Origin: Odontesthes bonariensis
Taxonomy: Eukaryota > Chordata > Actinopteri > Atheriniformes > Atherinopsidae
Direction of reading: 5' to 3'
NCBI RefSeq assembly: GCF_027942865.1
Contig: NC_134510.1
Span: 5,800,001-5,864,000 of the forward strand
Length of the DNA: 64,000 nucleotides
In this document: positions 9,972 to 20,052 of the stretch, in pieces
Layout of the letters: each line of letters opens with the position of its first letter
Numbering within the stretch: the stretch's first letter is position 1
Notes under the pieces: generated by a model
Told to the model about the DNA's origin: nothing
Seen by the model: only the letters and a program-made list of their open reading frames with translations
Database searches by the model: none
Translations under genes and position numbers: made by a program

Positions 9972-11715
9972 ATGGTGGAGCAGGCCGGAGCGGGAACACC
10001 AGCTCCCCCACTCGCATCGGTCGCACTACACAAGATGTCGCCAACGGACGACCCACAATCCTTCCTCGAGATGTTTGAGGCAACGGCGGAGCCATGCAGG
10101 TGGCCAGAGGAAGAGTGGGCGGTACGGGTGCTTCCCCTCCTGTCGGGGGACGCCCAATCAGCGGCGCTGGGCCTCCCGGCGCGCGCTCGCGTTTACAAGG
10201 CGATCAGGAGGGCAGTCCTGGATCGCCTCGTCTACTCAACGGAGGACCATCGCCGCCGTTTCAGGGGGACAAAACTGGGCCCCACGGACCGGCCTTTTAC
10301 CTACGCTCAGCAGCTGAAGGACGTGGTGACTAGGTGGCTGCAGCCAGGTGGATCGAACGGCGAGGAGAGGATGCTGGAACAGATCGTACTGGAGCAGTTT
10401 GTGGAGGGGCTGCCGACGGGTACGGCAGAGTGGGTGCGCTGTCACCGACCTGTGGAGCTGGCTACCGCAATCACCCTCACAGAGGACCATCTGGCTGTCT
10501 TCTCCCGGAGCCGGACACCGGAGGCTCGGCCAGCAACGCTCAGCCGTCCCACACCAGCGCCCCGAAGGGGGCAGTCCGCAGCCGAGCCCCTACACCACAC
10601 AACTGCCCAGTGTTGTGCCAGTTCACAGCTTTTCTGAACTAGTTCAAGTTCAGTTCATACATGCTCAAAGTGAACAGTTCACGTTCAAAGTTCACAATTT
10701 TAATTCTGAACTAGTTCAAAGTTCAGTTCATTTTACTTTTTTCGTGAGATATTCAAATAATTACTTTTTTTCACACTACGAGCTAGAAATCACTATGCGT
10801 TCTTTGAAACTGCTCATTGTAGACATTTGCTCATGACACTGCAATTGTGGGTTTCTTACCAGGTGATGAAACTTGCAGCAGTACAGACAAGGTAGACCAG
10901 TTCTATACTTAGTGCAATGAAATCTACCAGCATTTCATTAAAAAAAATATATAATATGAAATGCCGTCGGGGTCTTGGTTTGCAAGAGTGTAAAATTGTT
11001 TTAAATGTTCATAAGGAGAATCGGTGTCTGTCTCCGTGCCATCACTTCCACTAGCCTTTTTTTTTTTAATTGCAGCGCTTTCTCTCACTCTCTCTCTCTC
11101 TCGCTCGCTCGCTCCTCCAGCCCTCCGCGCTCTCGTCGTTGCCTGCTACGCGGCGTTGCTATGCCTACCCCGCTCTGCTGCAATTCATCACGGGTAAAGA
11201 CGTGCGGAAACCAGTATGTTATTCAATTATTCTCAGCCAGACACTACGTTGCCCGCATTGCATTGCGCACACAATGTCAAAACCATTTCTATCTGGTGAT
11301 ACATGATTTAAGCGGCACCAGCGAGAATACAGGAGGGAGGAACTTTCTCTCGTTGCGTTTCAAAAGAGAAAACAGATGTCACTCAGTTTTCAATGGAAAA
11401 CAAATTTCAACGTTCATGACACATAATGTGAACTAATTCACGTTCAAGTTCTTTCTTAAAAAATGTGTTGCGTTCAGTTCAACGTTCACGAAAAAATTTG
11501 CGTGTTCAATGAACGCGTTCTTTTGAACTCGTTCACGCACAACACTGCAACTGCCCGACCATCGCCACTGCCCCGCACTAACATCTCCCGTCTCTTTCCA
11601 CCCCAGGTTCCAGCCGCTACAGGTGCTGCTCACGACCCGCAGAGGGTTCCTCAGGTGGCAGTGCAGGAGTGTTGGAGGTGCGGGCAGCCCGGTCACTTTC
11701 GCCGCGATATTAGGT
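9972..11715 (+). pseudogene. Gmr1-like gag (capsid and zinc knuckle), split by MITE
   Basis: The frame opens MVEQAGAGTPAPPL and carries a capsid domain (DPQSFLEMFEATAE, LLPLLSGDAQSAALGLP, DHRRRFRGTKLGP, then EGLPTGTAEWV). At codon LHHTTA it is interrupted by the MITE at 10608. Gag resumes after 11547 with a Pro-rich linker and a zinc knuckle CWRCGQPGHFRRD (about 11670-11708). The final Cys of the CCHC box is not present. Confidence 0.75.
10608..11547. mobile_element. hAT MITE, 940 bp, intact ends and target duplication
   Basis: The ends are CAGTGTTGTGC at 10608 and GCACAACACTG at 11547, a perfect 11-bp inverted repeat. The flanking octamers CAACTGCC at 10600-10607 and 11548-11555 are identical. 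The interior repeats GAACTAGTTCAAGTTCA- and GTTCACGTTCA-like motifs near both ends and has no transposase. It interrupts gag and is therefore younger than the retrotransposon insertion or was present in its master. Confidence 0.95.
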
Positions 11716-11799
11716 GTGTACATGGGGATATTCACAGATACCCTGTAGTTCCAGTGGAAATTCATTATAAGGGAAAAAAGCATAGTGTGAAGGCTGCGA

Positions 11800-13154
11800 C
11801 ATGGGATATGTGCGCTGTGCTCAGTGGTGACGCGAGGTTGTCCGACACTGCAGACGGGGAGGGGGAGCCGGCGGTGCCTTCACAGGAGGCGCCGCAGGTT
11901 CCCGTGTTTGACTCCATGGAAGATTTTCCACTTGAGCTGTCTCGTGATGATACTCTACGCTGTGCCTTTGACCAAGTGATAAAAATTGATGGTCACGTGG
12001 TGCGCCCTGACGCAGCGTTAACATATCCACACTTTTCATTGTGCAGGGATAGGTTGTACAGAGTGAGTCGTGACACTCAGACAGAGGAAACAGTAACACA
12101 GTTGTTGTTCCCGAAAAGCCGCCGGGAAATGGTTTTCCAGGCGGCTCATTATAACCCGATGGCTGGGCATATGGGGTATGAAAAAACGCTGAACCGGGTT
12201 ATGGCCCGATTCTATTGGCCAGGCATTCGGGCAGACGTACGCCGCTGGTGTGCGTCCTGCCCCGAATGCCAGTTGGTTAACCAACCGGCCATCCCGAGAG
12301 CGCCTTTGCGCCCATTACCGCTGATCGAGGTCTCATTTGAGCGGATTGGGATGGACCTCATTGGGCCATTTCACCGAAGCGCACGCGGATATTGCTTTGT
12401 GTTAGTCCTGGTGGATTACGCAACACGATATCCAGAGGCAGTGCCACTGCGCAGCATATCTGCAAAGAGTGTTGCACAGGCACTGTTTCAAGTGATCTCC
12501 TGAGTCGGGATCCCGAAAGAGATCCTGACTGATCAAGGCACACAATTTATGTCACGAACACTGAGAGAACTGTACGGATTATTGGGAATCAAGTCCATTC
12601 GAACGAGTGTTTACCACCCTCAAACTGACGGCCTCGTTGAGCGCCTGAATAGGACTTTGAAGTCCATGATCCGTAAGTTTGTGCACGGGGATAGTGGTAA
12701 ATGGGACAGGTGGCTAGATCCTCTGCTGTTTGCAGTGCGTGAGGTACCCCAGGCCTCCACGGGATTTTCTCCCTTTGAACTGCTGTTTGGCAGAAAACCA
12801 CGCGGGGTTTTGGACCTGGTTAAAGAAAGCTGGGAGGAAGGTCCGAGCCCCAGTAAAAACGAAGTTCAGTACGTCCTGGACCTGAGAGCAAAACTTCACA
12901 CACTAGGGCAGTTGTCACGTGAGAATTTGCTCCGGGCCCAGGAACGTCAGCAGCGGCTGTATAACAGAGGATCTCAGTTAAGACAATTTTCACCGGGAGA
13001 TAAAGTGCTTGTATTGCTCCCATCTTCCAGCTCAAAATTACTCGCCAAGTGGCAAGGGCCATTTGTGGTCACACGACGAGTGGGTGACGTTGATTATGAG
13101 CTGTGCGATCTGACAGGGGAGGTGCAACACAGATTTATCACCTCAACCTCCTGA
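11800..13154 (+). pseudogene. Gmr1-like integrase
   Basis: The zinc-binding HHCC region spans HYNPMAGHMGYEKTL to WCASCPEC. The catalytic core follows with D in GMDLIGPF (about 12350), D in LTDQGTQF (about 12525) and E in DGLVERLNRTLK (about 12625). After these comes a GPF/KWQGPFVV module near the end. A TGA at 12501-12503 interrupts VIS/VGIPK; an arginine CGA turned to TGA by CpG decay would explain it. At 13120-13150 a one-base shift moves YHLNLLKAW into the RT frame. Sequence from 11716 to 12000 is a protease-region remnant and linker with no clear DTG/DSG motif. Confidence 0.8.
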
Positions 13155-13156
13155 AA

Positions 13157-14220
13157 GCATGGAGGGAGGCGGAGTCTGTTTCCTTGGTGACGACAATTGC
13201 AGAGAGAGATGAGTTGGGGCCTGAGGTACCAAAATCGAACAATCCAGCCTCGCTTCTTTGTGAAAGCCACCTCTCACCGTCCCAGGGAGCAGACATAGCC
13301 CAGTTGCAGCAGCGGTTCGCTGATGTGTTCTCCCCCCTGCCAGGACGCACAAGCCTTATTCAACACCAGGTTGAGACTCACCCGGGCGTGACGGTGCGTT
13401 CACGGCCCTATCAGTTACCTGAACACAAGAGAAAAGTGGTTCAGGCAGAATTGAAAGCCATGTTTGAAATGGGCGTAATAGAAGAGTCCCACAGTGCCTG
13501 GAGTAGCCCCATCCTTCTTGTGGTCAAGAAGGATGGGTCTATTCGGTTCTGTGTGGACTATCGCAAGGTGAACGCCGTTTCACGGTTTGATGCCTATCCC
13601 ATGCCCCGGGTCGACGAGCTCCTGGATCGCCTGGGCTCTGCTCGTTTTTTCACGACGCTGGATTTGACCAAGGGGTACTGGCAGATTCCCTTGTCTCCAG
13701 AGTCCAAGGAAAAAACGGCCTTCTCCACTCCGTACGGTTTGTACCAATTTATCACACTTCCGTTCGGGTTGTTCGGGGCCCCAGAGAGAGGGTAAAGCAG
13801 GCCCTCTGCGGGGGAGCCTCTTCTCCACACACCTAACTTCTCTCTCCCATTTGTCCTGCAGACTGATGCGTCGGGCAGGGGGTTGGGGGCCGTTCTGTCC
13901 CAGTAGGTGCGGGGTGTGGACCGCCCAGTGCTGTACATCAGCCGGAAACTGTCCGAGAGGGAGGCCAGGTACAGCACGGTGGAGAGGGAGTGCCTGGCCA
14001 TCCGGTGGGCGGTCGGCGCTCTGCGTTATTACCTGCTGGGGCGCCCATTCACCCTCTGCTCGGACCATGCTCCCCTCCAGTGGCTCCACCGCACGCGCGG
14101 ATCACCCGTTAGTATCTTGCGCTACAACCTTTTAAGTTCAAGGTGATCCATAGGCCGGGGGCACAGATGGCTGTGGCCGACTTCCTCTCCCGCTCGCATG
14201 AGGAGGAGGAGGAGGGGGGG
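13157..14220 (+). pseudogene. Gmr1-like reverse transcriptase and RNase H, internally deleted
   Basis: RT blocks include GVIEESHSAWSSPILLV, VKKDGSIRFCVDYRKVN, the first catalytic Asp in TTLDLTKGYWQIPL and LPFGLFGAP at about 13785. The next recognisable sequence is already the RNase H entry QTDASGRGLGAVLSQ (about 13858). The palm with YxDD, thumb and connection are thus deleted. A TAG at 13904-13906 and frameshifts break RNase H, which still shows RPVLYISRKLSERE, ECLAIRWAVGALRYYLLGR and SDHAPLQWLH. Another short deletion precedes the end motif HRPGAQMAVADFLSR. Confidence 0.8.
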
Positions 14221-14277
14221 GGGGGGGTAGTGGGCTAGGCCGGGCGGCTCCCCAGCCTAAGTCGGGCGGTGGAGGTA

Positions 14278-14552
14278 TGTGGAGGGGGCGTGGCACATCA
14301 GCTGCAGGAGAGAGGTGTGGAGAGAGCTCAGGGGAGCGGCACCAGGTGAGTCATTAGTACACCAGCATCCACTTGTCTAATCACTCTCCTTTATAAAACA
14401 CAGTAGCGGGCTGGAACCAGACGGAGGAGAGAAGGAGAACAAACCGGCTCGAAGCGCAGGAAGTGCAGGAAGGAGGCCGCGCTGAAAGAGCCGATCAATG
14501 AGCCGAGCAAAAAGAAAAGAAAAGAAAAGAATGAAAGCATTACACTGCCACA
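14278..14552 (+). repeat. probable 3' LTR of the Gmr1-like element
   Basis: A GGAGG/G-run tract (about 14200-14226) precedes a segment that starts TGTGGAGGGGGCG and may end at TGCCACA. It holds a TATA-like TTTATAAAAC near 14391. No partner copy exists in the window, so the exact ends are inferred from TG...CA only. Confidence 0.45.
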
Positions 14553-14680
14553 AGGTCTCAGTCATCCTTAGTCAAACAGCTGAAAGAACCCGCAGTGGCT
14601 GTGAGAACGCCACAATGATATAGACAAGTGGTTATAACTGGCCAGACACATTTGTGATTAGTACAATTACATACTTTCAG

Positions 14681-16133
14681 TTGAGGAAGAGCAGGCTCGT
14701 GATGAAGAGGAGTCGGCTGAGCAAAGCGAGGAGGAGATGGCAGATGAAGGCATTGACATGCCTGCAGAGGAGGATCCTATTGATGTCGTCTGTAGGAAAC
14801 ATGCTATCCTCACACAAGCAGAACAGGTGGAAGAGGAGGATAGTCCCACTCTGCAGGATGTGATGATGACCCAGAGACATCTGCACCTGCCAGGAATAGA
14901 GGAAAGTGGAGGCGTTAGCCTTACTGACGCTTGAACTGGCAGACAGGAGTCACCTCCACCTTGTGCCAGCTGACCTCAGGCAGAAGATTGTCCCTGCTGC
15001 CAGCTGTCTCCAGGAGCAGGACAAGGCCGCTGCCAACTTTGTGAAGAGGTATGAGTCCAGGTGGGGCTACACCCTGTTTGGCCGGTATCTTGGGGCTGAC
15101 ACACCCGAGACCAGAGCAGCCCAGAAGACAAAGTTTGGGTGGATGAGGTATCCTCAGGCAGCACAGGTGACTGAGGATAGGCGTCTGTTGTACCTCCTTA
15201 TCAAGATGCTCAAAAATCGGCCACCAACCAGTCACCTCTCCTCCCCCAGTAAAATAACTTCTTCCATAAAGGGGCAGTACAAAAGGATTGTTGACAGAGT
15301 TAGAGACGACCCCATCCTCTGCACTCTCTCCATTCCTCTGCCCAGATCCATCTCTAATTTCATCACCAAAGAGGAGAAGAAGGCCAACTACATGGCTACA
15401 GTAACACCAACAGCAAAGCCTCACCGGACAGTACTTTCAAACGAGCAAATGCCACCAGCTCCAACTATGCCAACATCCCTGTCACCACCAGATGGACCTC
15501 AGGTGCAGTACCAGGACGTTCATCACGTTGCTGGTAAAAGGCGTGGTGAGAAGCGGAGGTAAGTTGTTTAAACACTTCATTTCACCTGCAAGAAAGGTGG
15601 AAATTTACAGCACTTTTGTAGTGTGTGGACAAACCGTTCTTCCACTCATCACCACATGTATGTTTTATATTGGCAGGTTAAAAGGTGAAGAACCAGAGCT
15701 GGTGAAACGGCCCATTCAGCCTAAGCCTGCTGCAGCCACGCACATAGCGCCCAGAGTGTCTGCAGCAGCCGTACTCCTGGTGGTTCCTGCACAACCACAG
15801 GCTCCCTCCATGCTACTTCACAGGCCATCATGCACTGAGGGAAGCATTCGTTTCATACCTGTAGCACCGCCCCCTGCACAGCCATCCAAACCAAGCATAC
15901 CTCATAAATTGTCGAAGCCATGTGGGGCCTGCCAAGTACCTCAATGTGGTGGGCAGCGTAAGAGGTACGCACCCTCCAAGGACAAAGTTGCTGGAAACAG
16001 CCAGAAAATTTTCACCTATTGCCAAGCAACAAGGAAATCAACCACTTCTGGTTTTGACAGTGTTGTCTTTGATAGTTTTGAACACTTCAGAAATGTGGTT
16101 GATGAAGAATTAACAAAGAGGAAAGTCAATTAA
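14681..16133 (+). CDS. unknown multi-exon gene, 3' exons (CGGQRKRY motif), one frameshift
   Basis: The exon at 14681 follows acceptor ATACTTTCAG and joins exon C in phase (G|TT). It encodes an acidic stretch VEEEQARDEEESAEQSEEE and then VVCRKHAILTQAEQVEEE. Near 14905 the frame shifts by one base. The other frame then continues to 15558 with LADRSHLHLVPADLRQKI, VKRYESRWGYTLFGRYLG and ILCTLSIPLPRS, and ends at donor GTAAGT in phase 2. The last exon (15677-16133) follows TATTGGCAG and ends in TAA. It encodes a Pro-rich region and a Cys-rich tail CGACQVPQCGGQRKRYAPSK plus IFTYCQATRKSTTSGF, a possible zinc ribbon. Function is unknown; the frameshift suggests a pseudogene, or a sequencing error. 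Confidence 0.6.
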
Positions 16134-16230
16134 ATACCTGTGACTTACCTGTGTGATGCCACTTCTCCTGTGCCATCTGTAAGAGAAAGAGGACAAAAAT
16201 CTTGTTTGTTTTTGTTTATTTGTTTGAGAA

Positions 16231-16300
16231 AAGTGTTTCAAAGTGTTTCAAAGTATTTCAAAGTGTATCAAAGTATTTCAAAGTGTTTCAAAGTGTTTTA
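16231..16300. repeat. 10-bp tandem repeat, seven units
   Basis: Seven consecutive 10-mers of AAGTGTTTCA with single-base variants lie about 100 bp after the stop codon of the unknown gene. The period is close to one helical turn, but no function is evident. Confidence 0.95.
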
Positions 16301-16501
16301 GCAAGTAGAGCTATACAGAGCCTATTTATTTATATAGTTAAAAAATGCACTTTGTAGTTCAATTTAAGAATGTTCTTGTCTTTTTTAATTATTTATATTG
16401 TTGTTAAAAATGCACTTTGTATCATCTTTTTTATACAAATATGTTCTGGTCTATGTCCAATATTCGTTCCAATCTAATCTGTTTCAATCTTACACAATCA
16501 A

Positions 16502-16586
16502 GCGGTCTCCCATCCAAGTACTAACCAAGCCCGACCCTGCTTGGCTTCCGAGATCGGACGAGATCGAGCGTGTTCAGGGCGGTGTG
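16502..16586 (-). pseudogene. 5S rRNA fragment
   Basis: On the minus strand this reads as the body of vertebrate 5S rRNA: CTCGTCCGATCTCGGAAGC, AGCAGGGTCGGGC, TGGTTAGTACTTGGATGGG and AGACCGC. Both ends of the 120-nt gene are missing, about 17 nt at the 5' side and about 25 nt at the 3' side. The internal promoter region (A box to C box) is mostly kept, with a few substitutions. It ends within GGTGTG, shared with the start of the second hAT repeat copy. It could derive from a 5S-headed SINE or from a dispersed 5S pseudogene. Confidence 0.85.
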
Positions 16587-19013
16587 CAAAGAAAAATAAA
16601 ATGTGATGTAAAAGTCTTACTTTGCTTATTTATTACTAAAGTAGAGCACTTCATTGTCATTGCACATGTATTCATGAAATGCAGTTTGGCATCTTATCAA
16701 GTGTAACGCGTGCAGATGTATAGCATGCAGTATTTAGAGATAAAATGCAGTTATTTACAGCTAGTGTAAGGAAAGATGGTTAATAGATATGTGCAGAATA
16801 GATCAATTACCTAGAGAAATGCATGTATGTGCAGAGAATGTATAATGTAGTTATGGCAGTACAATGAAAAGAAAAATATCATGGTATAAATAAATGTGAT
16901 AAATACAGATGGAATCATACAGATAATATACAGATTATCCTATACCATAAATAGGTAAAAGTAATCCAAAAGTAATCCAAAAGTAATTAGTTACATTACT
17001 TTTTTTAAGTAATCCAAAAAGTTACACTACAATTACATTTTAAACAAGGTAACTTGTAACTGTAACGGATTACATTTTTAAAGTAACTTCCCCAACACTG
17101 GTGTAGAGTAAGAACTATCTACAGTAGATATGGTGTGTGTGTGTGTGTGTGTGACTTTAGTTGCGGCCCATTCATTTGAGAGACACATTCCTGTTTCTTT
17201 AAACACTTTTTTGCAGATTTTGCATCCAAGATATTCACCATTGACCATCAGCCAAGGGTTATCTTTTTTAAACCGTATGTGTTGTTTTTCTGTCCAGATA
17301 CTGGGATGGCATCTGCTCTCTCTTTCTCCTCTCACTGTGTCTTCAGTCTCAGATTCTGCATCTCCCTCTACTTCAGACTCTCCACTCTCCATCTCTCCTG
17401 TCCCTGTTTCTTCTCTTACTCCTCTCGCACTACCTGTTTCTTCATCTCCTATTTCATCTTTCTCTGTTTCCTCATTCTCTGTTGGTCCTCTTTCATTTCC
17501 TCCTCTTTCCTCTTCTATCTCTATCTGATCTCCTGGTGTTTCTCCTCTCCCTGTGATCTCTGCCTCATTGCCTGTACCATCACTGCCTGAAAAAAGTAGA
17601 ATTTTAGGCTGCGGCTACACGAAAACGTTTTTCACTGTAAACGATACTTTTTCTTATCGTTTCGCTGTCGCGGCCACACGGAGCCGGCGTTCCCACTACC
17701 CCAAAACAATAGTTTTTGAGAACGGGTTCCAGAGTGGGAAAGTTTGAAAACGGCCTCGTTTCGTTTCCATTGTTACAGCTAAAACGTTTTTGCGTCAGTG
17801 AAACGTTGACGCTGTGAGCCAATTTTAACACTTCTCTATTGTCTCACAGCGTGGCGTGACACAGTGGCGTGTGTACTGCATCGTTTCATCGTTTTCATCC
17901 GTTTTCGTCTGGACCTGAGTCTTTACAGCAGCGCGTTGCCGTGTGGTCGCAAGAATTTTCGTACCCGTTTTCAAAAAAAACCTCGTTTCGTTTTCGTGTA
18001 GCCGTAGCCTAAGAGTTGTGGGGCTGAGAACACCAGTTAAGCAGCCTGCCAATTACACTGACAACATAAGTTAAAGGATCACTCATGTAGGCTATAACTA
18101 CCTATGTCAGCATAAATAGCCTATACAGCATGTTTTTTTGTTATATTGTTTTATATTTAGAAAATATAAGATTGCTATTTTTGTTTTACACGTGCCAATT
18201 CAATGGCTGTTTAAAAAAAAATCATATATAAGCCATCATATAAATCGTATTTTTGCGGTATTTAGAATGACAATTGACCTTTTATTTGATTTGCTATTCT
18301 CATTTCACCTTGAAGCACGAGAACGTCTCGTGCTGTAAAATTATTGCTGTAAAATTACACTGGTGGCATTGCTAGCTTTCGTGATGTAGAATGACTAGCG
18401 GTGACGAGTGCAATACAAGGATAGCATGACTACGCATTAGCTAATCTGAAAGCTCGTTCTGTCATTGCCATAATTCATCAAGTCAAACTTATTTATAAAG
18501 CACATTTAACGACTCATGTAAATCGATCTCTGTCAGTCTTACTTTGTACTTGAGGCCTTTTGCTGGCATCTGCGGAAGTGGAAGCACTGGATGGTCTCTT
18601 CAAATATCTCCTAATATCCATGATGATTAACTTTGAACAGGTAGGCAGGCAGGCAACTACACAACGTGTATGTGTTTACATATTCCCTGGATCCTGATTG
18701 GTGTCGCCGCCGCAGCCGAAAGGCACTGATTGGAAGGTCACATACCCGAATACAGAGCAGATGAAAATGATTCCTACTAAAGCGTTAAGTATGTTCAACA
18801 ATATTTTTTAAATGACACCAAATTTATTTTGGATTATTCCAACGGCAGATCACAAGGCGCAGGGAACTTTGACGTGCGTAATTGCCATTAAGAGCTGCGT
18901 AAACGCTATTTAGAGGTGGGTAAACGCTATTTAGAGGTGGGTAAACGCTATTTCCTAAATTCCAGAGGTGCGTAAACGGCGTTTACGTGCGTTTACCCTC
19001 CACTACAGCCCTG
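16581..19013 (-). mobile_element. composite hAT, second copy (left-truncated)
   Basis: The segment is nearly identical to 1255-3652, in the same orientation. It ends at 19013 with the hAT terminus CCACTACAGCCCTG. The left end is truncated inside the nested hAT at the 5S junction, so no target duplication can be tested. Transposase exon 1 (18621-18543, MDIRRYLKRP) and exon 2 (17586-17153) are intact and in phase. The nested element's right end at 17099 is again followed by GTGTAGAG. This copy has one more 22-bp subterminal unit than copy 1 (about 18903-18945). Confidence 0.9.
17153..18621 (-). pseudogene. hAT transposase, first two exons (copy 2)
   Basis: The structure matches copy 1: exon 1 with donor GTAAGA and exon 2 after TTTTTTCAG. 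This copy keeps GES, which is lost in copy 1 (MESGESEVEGDAE), and has M for I in NPWLMVNGEY. It ends in the same (GT)n tract. Catalytic exons are absent. Confidence 0.7.
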
Positions 19014-19224
19014 CCCCTAATTATTATTCTAAAATAAAAACACAAAATATGAATGTTTTCTACTTTTTTCATACTTATAAGTAGTTTTAAATGTCTTTTA
19101 AAAATTTGGTTTGAAATGAATGATAAACTTTTAGACCTCAACCAGACCGGAAAGAACAGTGGCGTAGAACAGTGTGACGGGAGAGACGTTTGTTTATTTA
19201 GCTTGTAGTGTCAAGCTAGCAGCA

Positions 19225-19408
19225 ATGAGCCAGAAAAGGATTTCAGATTTCTTTAAAGATGGAGGGGGGCAAAAATCCAAAGAAAAAAAGTCATCCTATG
19301 ACGAGGAAGTTCAGGAAGACGAGACGCCTTCATTATCATCAGGGCAGCTTTCCCACTCCAGCACTGACGACGAGCAGCTAACGCTAACTGGCTGTAGTGA
19401 GAGCACCA
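19225..19408 (+). pseudogene. orphan hAT-type first exon
   Basis: The frame starts MSQKRISDFFKDGGGQKS, resembling the opening of other hAT proteins (a short basic/FF motif). It continues with an acidic Ser-rich region to CSEST and ends at donor GTAAGC. No second exon is recognisable after it. The following 250 bp hold poly-C (19464-19491) and poly-T tracts and two copies of a GACACTGATTTACG motif (about 19427 and 19635). It is unrelated to the MDIRRYLK transposase immediately to its left. Confidence 0.5.
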
Positions 19409-19463
19409 GTAAGCAGTGGCGGCCCGACACTGATTTACGCCCCGGGTGAGACCCGGTGCTGGT

Positions 19464-19580
19464 GCCCCCCCCCCCCCCCCCCCCCCCCCCCACGCCCTCA
19501 CCCTCACCCTCGTTTTTTTTTTTTTTTTTTTTGGATCGTTTTTTTTTTTATTTTCATCATTTTCTTTTGTACCCCCCCCC
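19464..19580. repeat. poly-C and poly-T tracts
   Basis: There is a run of about 28 C, then poly-T and poly-C runs. Open frames here are artefacts of homopolymers. Another T-run lies at about 19838-19852. Run lengths are prone to sequencing error. Confidence 0.9.
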
Positions 19581-19949
19581 CCACGATGCCGGCCCGGGCG
19601 CCTGCACCTCTGTGGCAGAAACGCAGTCACGGTCCGACACTGATTTACGGCTGGCGCCCCCAACCCCCCTACTGCTTACAGAGAGATGTTGCACTTCACT
19701 GTGCGTTGTGGTGGGAGCATCGGTGTAGTGTTAGGTTAGCAGACTGACCTGTCATTATTTCCTTCTCCGTCCGTTTTCACCCTTTTGGTCCATCACCACC
19801 TGTAGCCTAATACTGTGCTGGCTCATTTATTTTTATTTTTTTTTTTTTTTTTCACTCCCCCGCGATGCCGCCCCCTCCACGATGCCGCCCCGGGCGCCTG
19901 CCCGGTCTGCCCGCCCCTAGGACCGCCCCTGCACCTAGCCCTACTCCAC

Positions 19950-20052
19950 TTGCACCAAGATATCTTGGATACAGTGGACATCCACGCCCTTATGAGGGAG
20001 TTCATAAGTGCCACACCAGAGCGCAAGGCAACCTTTGGAGTTATTCCATCTG
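19950..20052 (+). other. possible orphan exon
   Basis: The open frame encodes DILDTVDIHALMREFISA and then TPERKATFGVIPSG, with a donor-like GTAAGC at 20053. No acceptor with a good pyrimidine tract is obvious and I do not recognise the protein. It may be a further piece of a mobile element. Confidence 0.25.

Larger units (their letters stand above)
9972..14552 (+). mobile_element. Gmr1-like Ty3/gypsy retrotransposon, defective, 5' LTR missing
   Basis: The order along the strand is gag (9972-11715, split by a MITE), a short protease-region remnant, integrase (about 12100-13150), reverse transcriptase (13160-13785), RNase H (about 13840-14200), a purine/G tract and one LTR-like end (14278-14552). 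Integrase before RT is the Ty1/copia order. Among Ty3/gypsy elements it is known from the Gmr1-like group of fish and other deuterostomes. Losses include the last Cys of the zinc knuckle, most of the protease, the YxDD part of RT, and two stop codons. No 5' LTR precedes gag. The element lies inside an intron of the surrounding gene. Confidence 0.85.

Noticed and set aside
16502..16586. Functional 5S rRNA gene
   Set aside because: Both gene ends and the terminal T-run are missing.
1255..19013. 2.4-kb direct repeats as LTRs of one large element
   Set aside because: The repeats end in hAT inverted termini and contain nested hAT junctions. The interval between them contains unrelated elements in both orientations.
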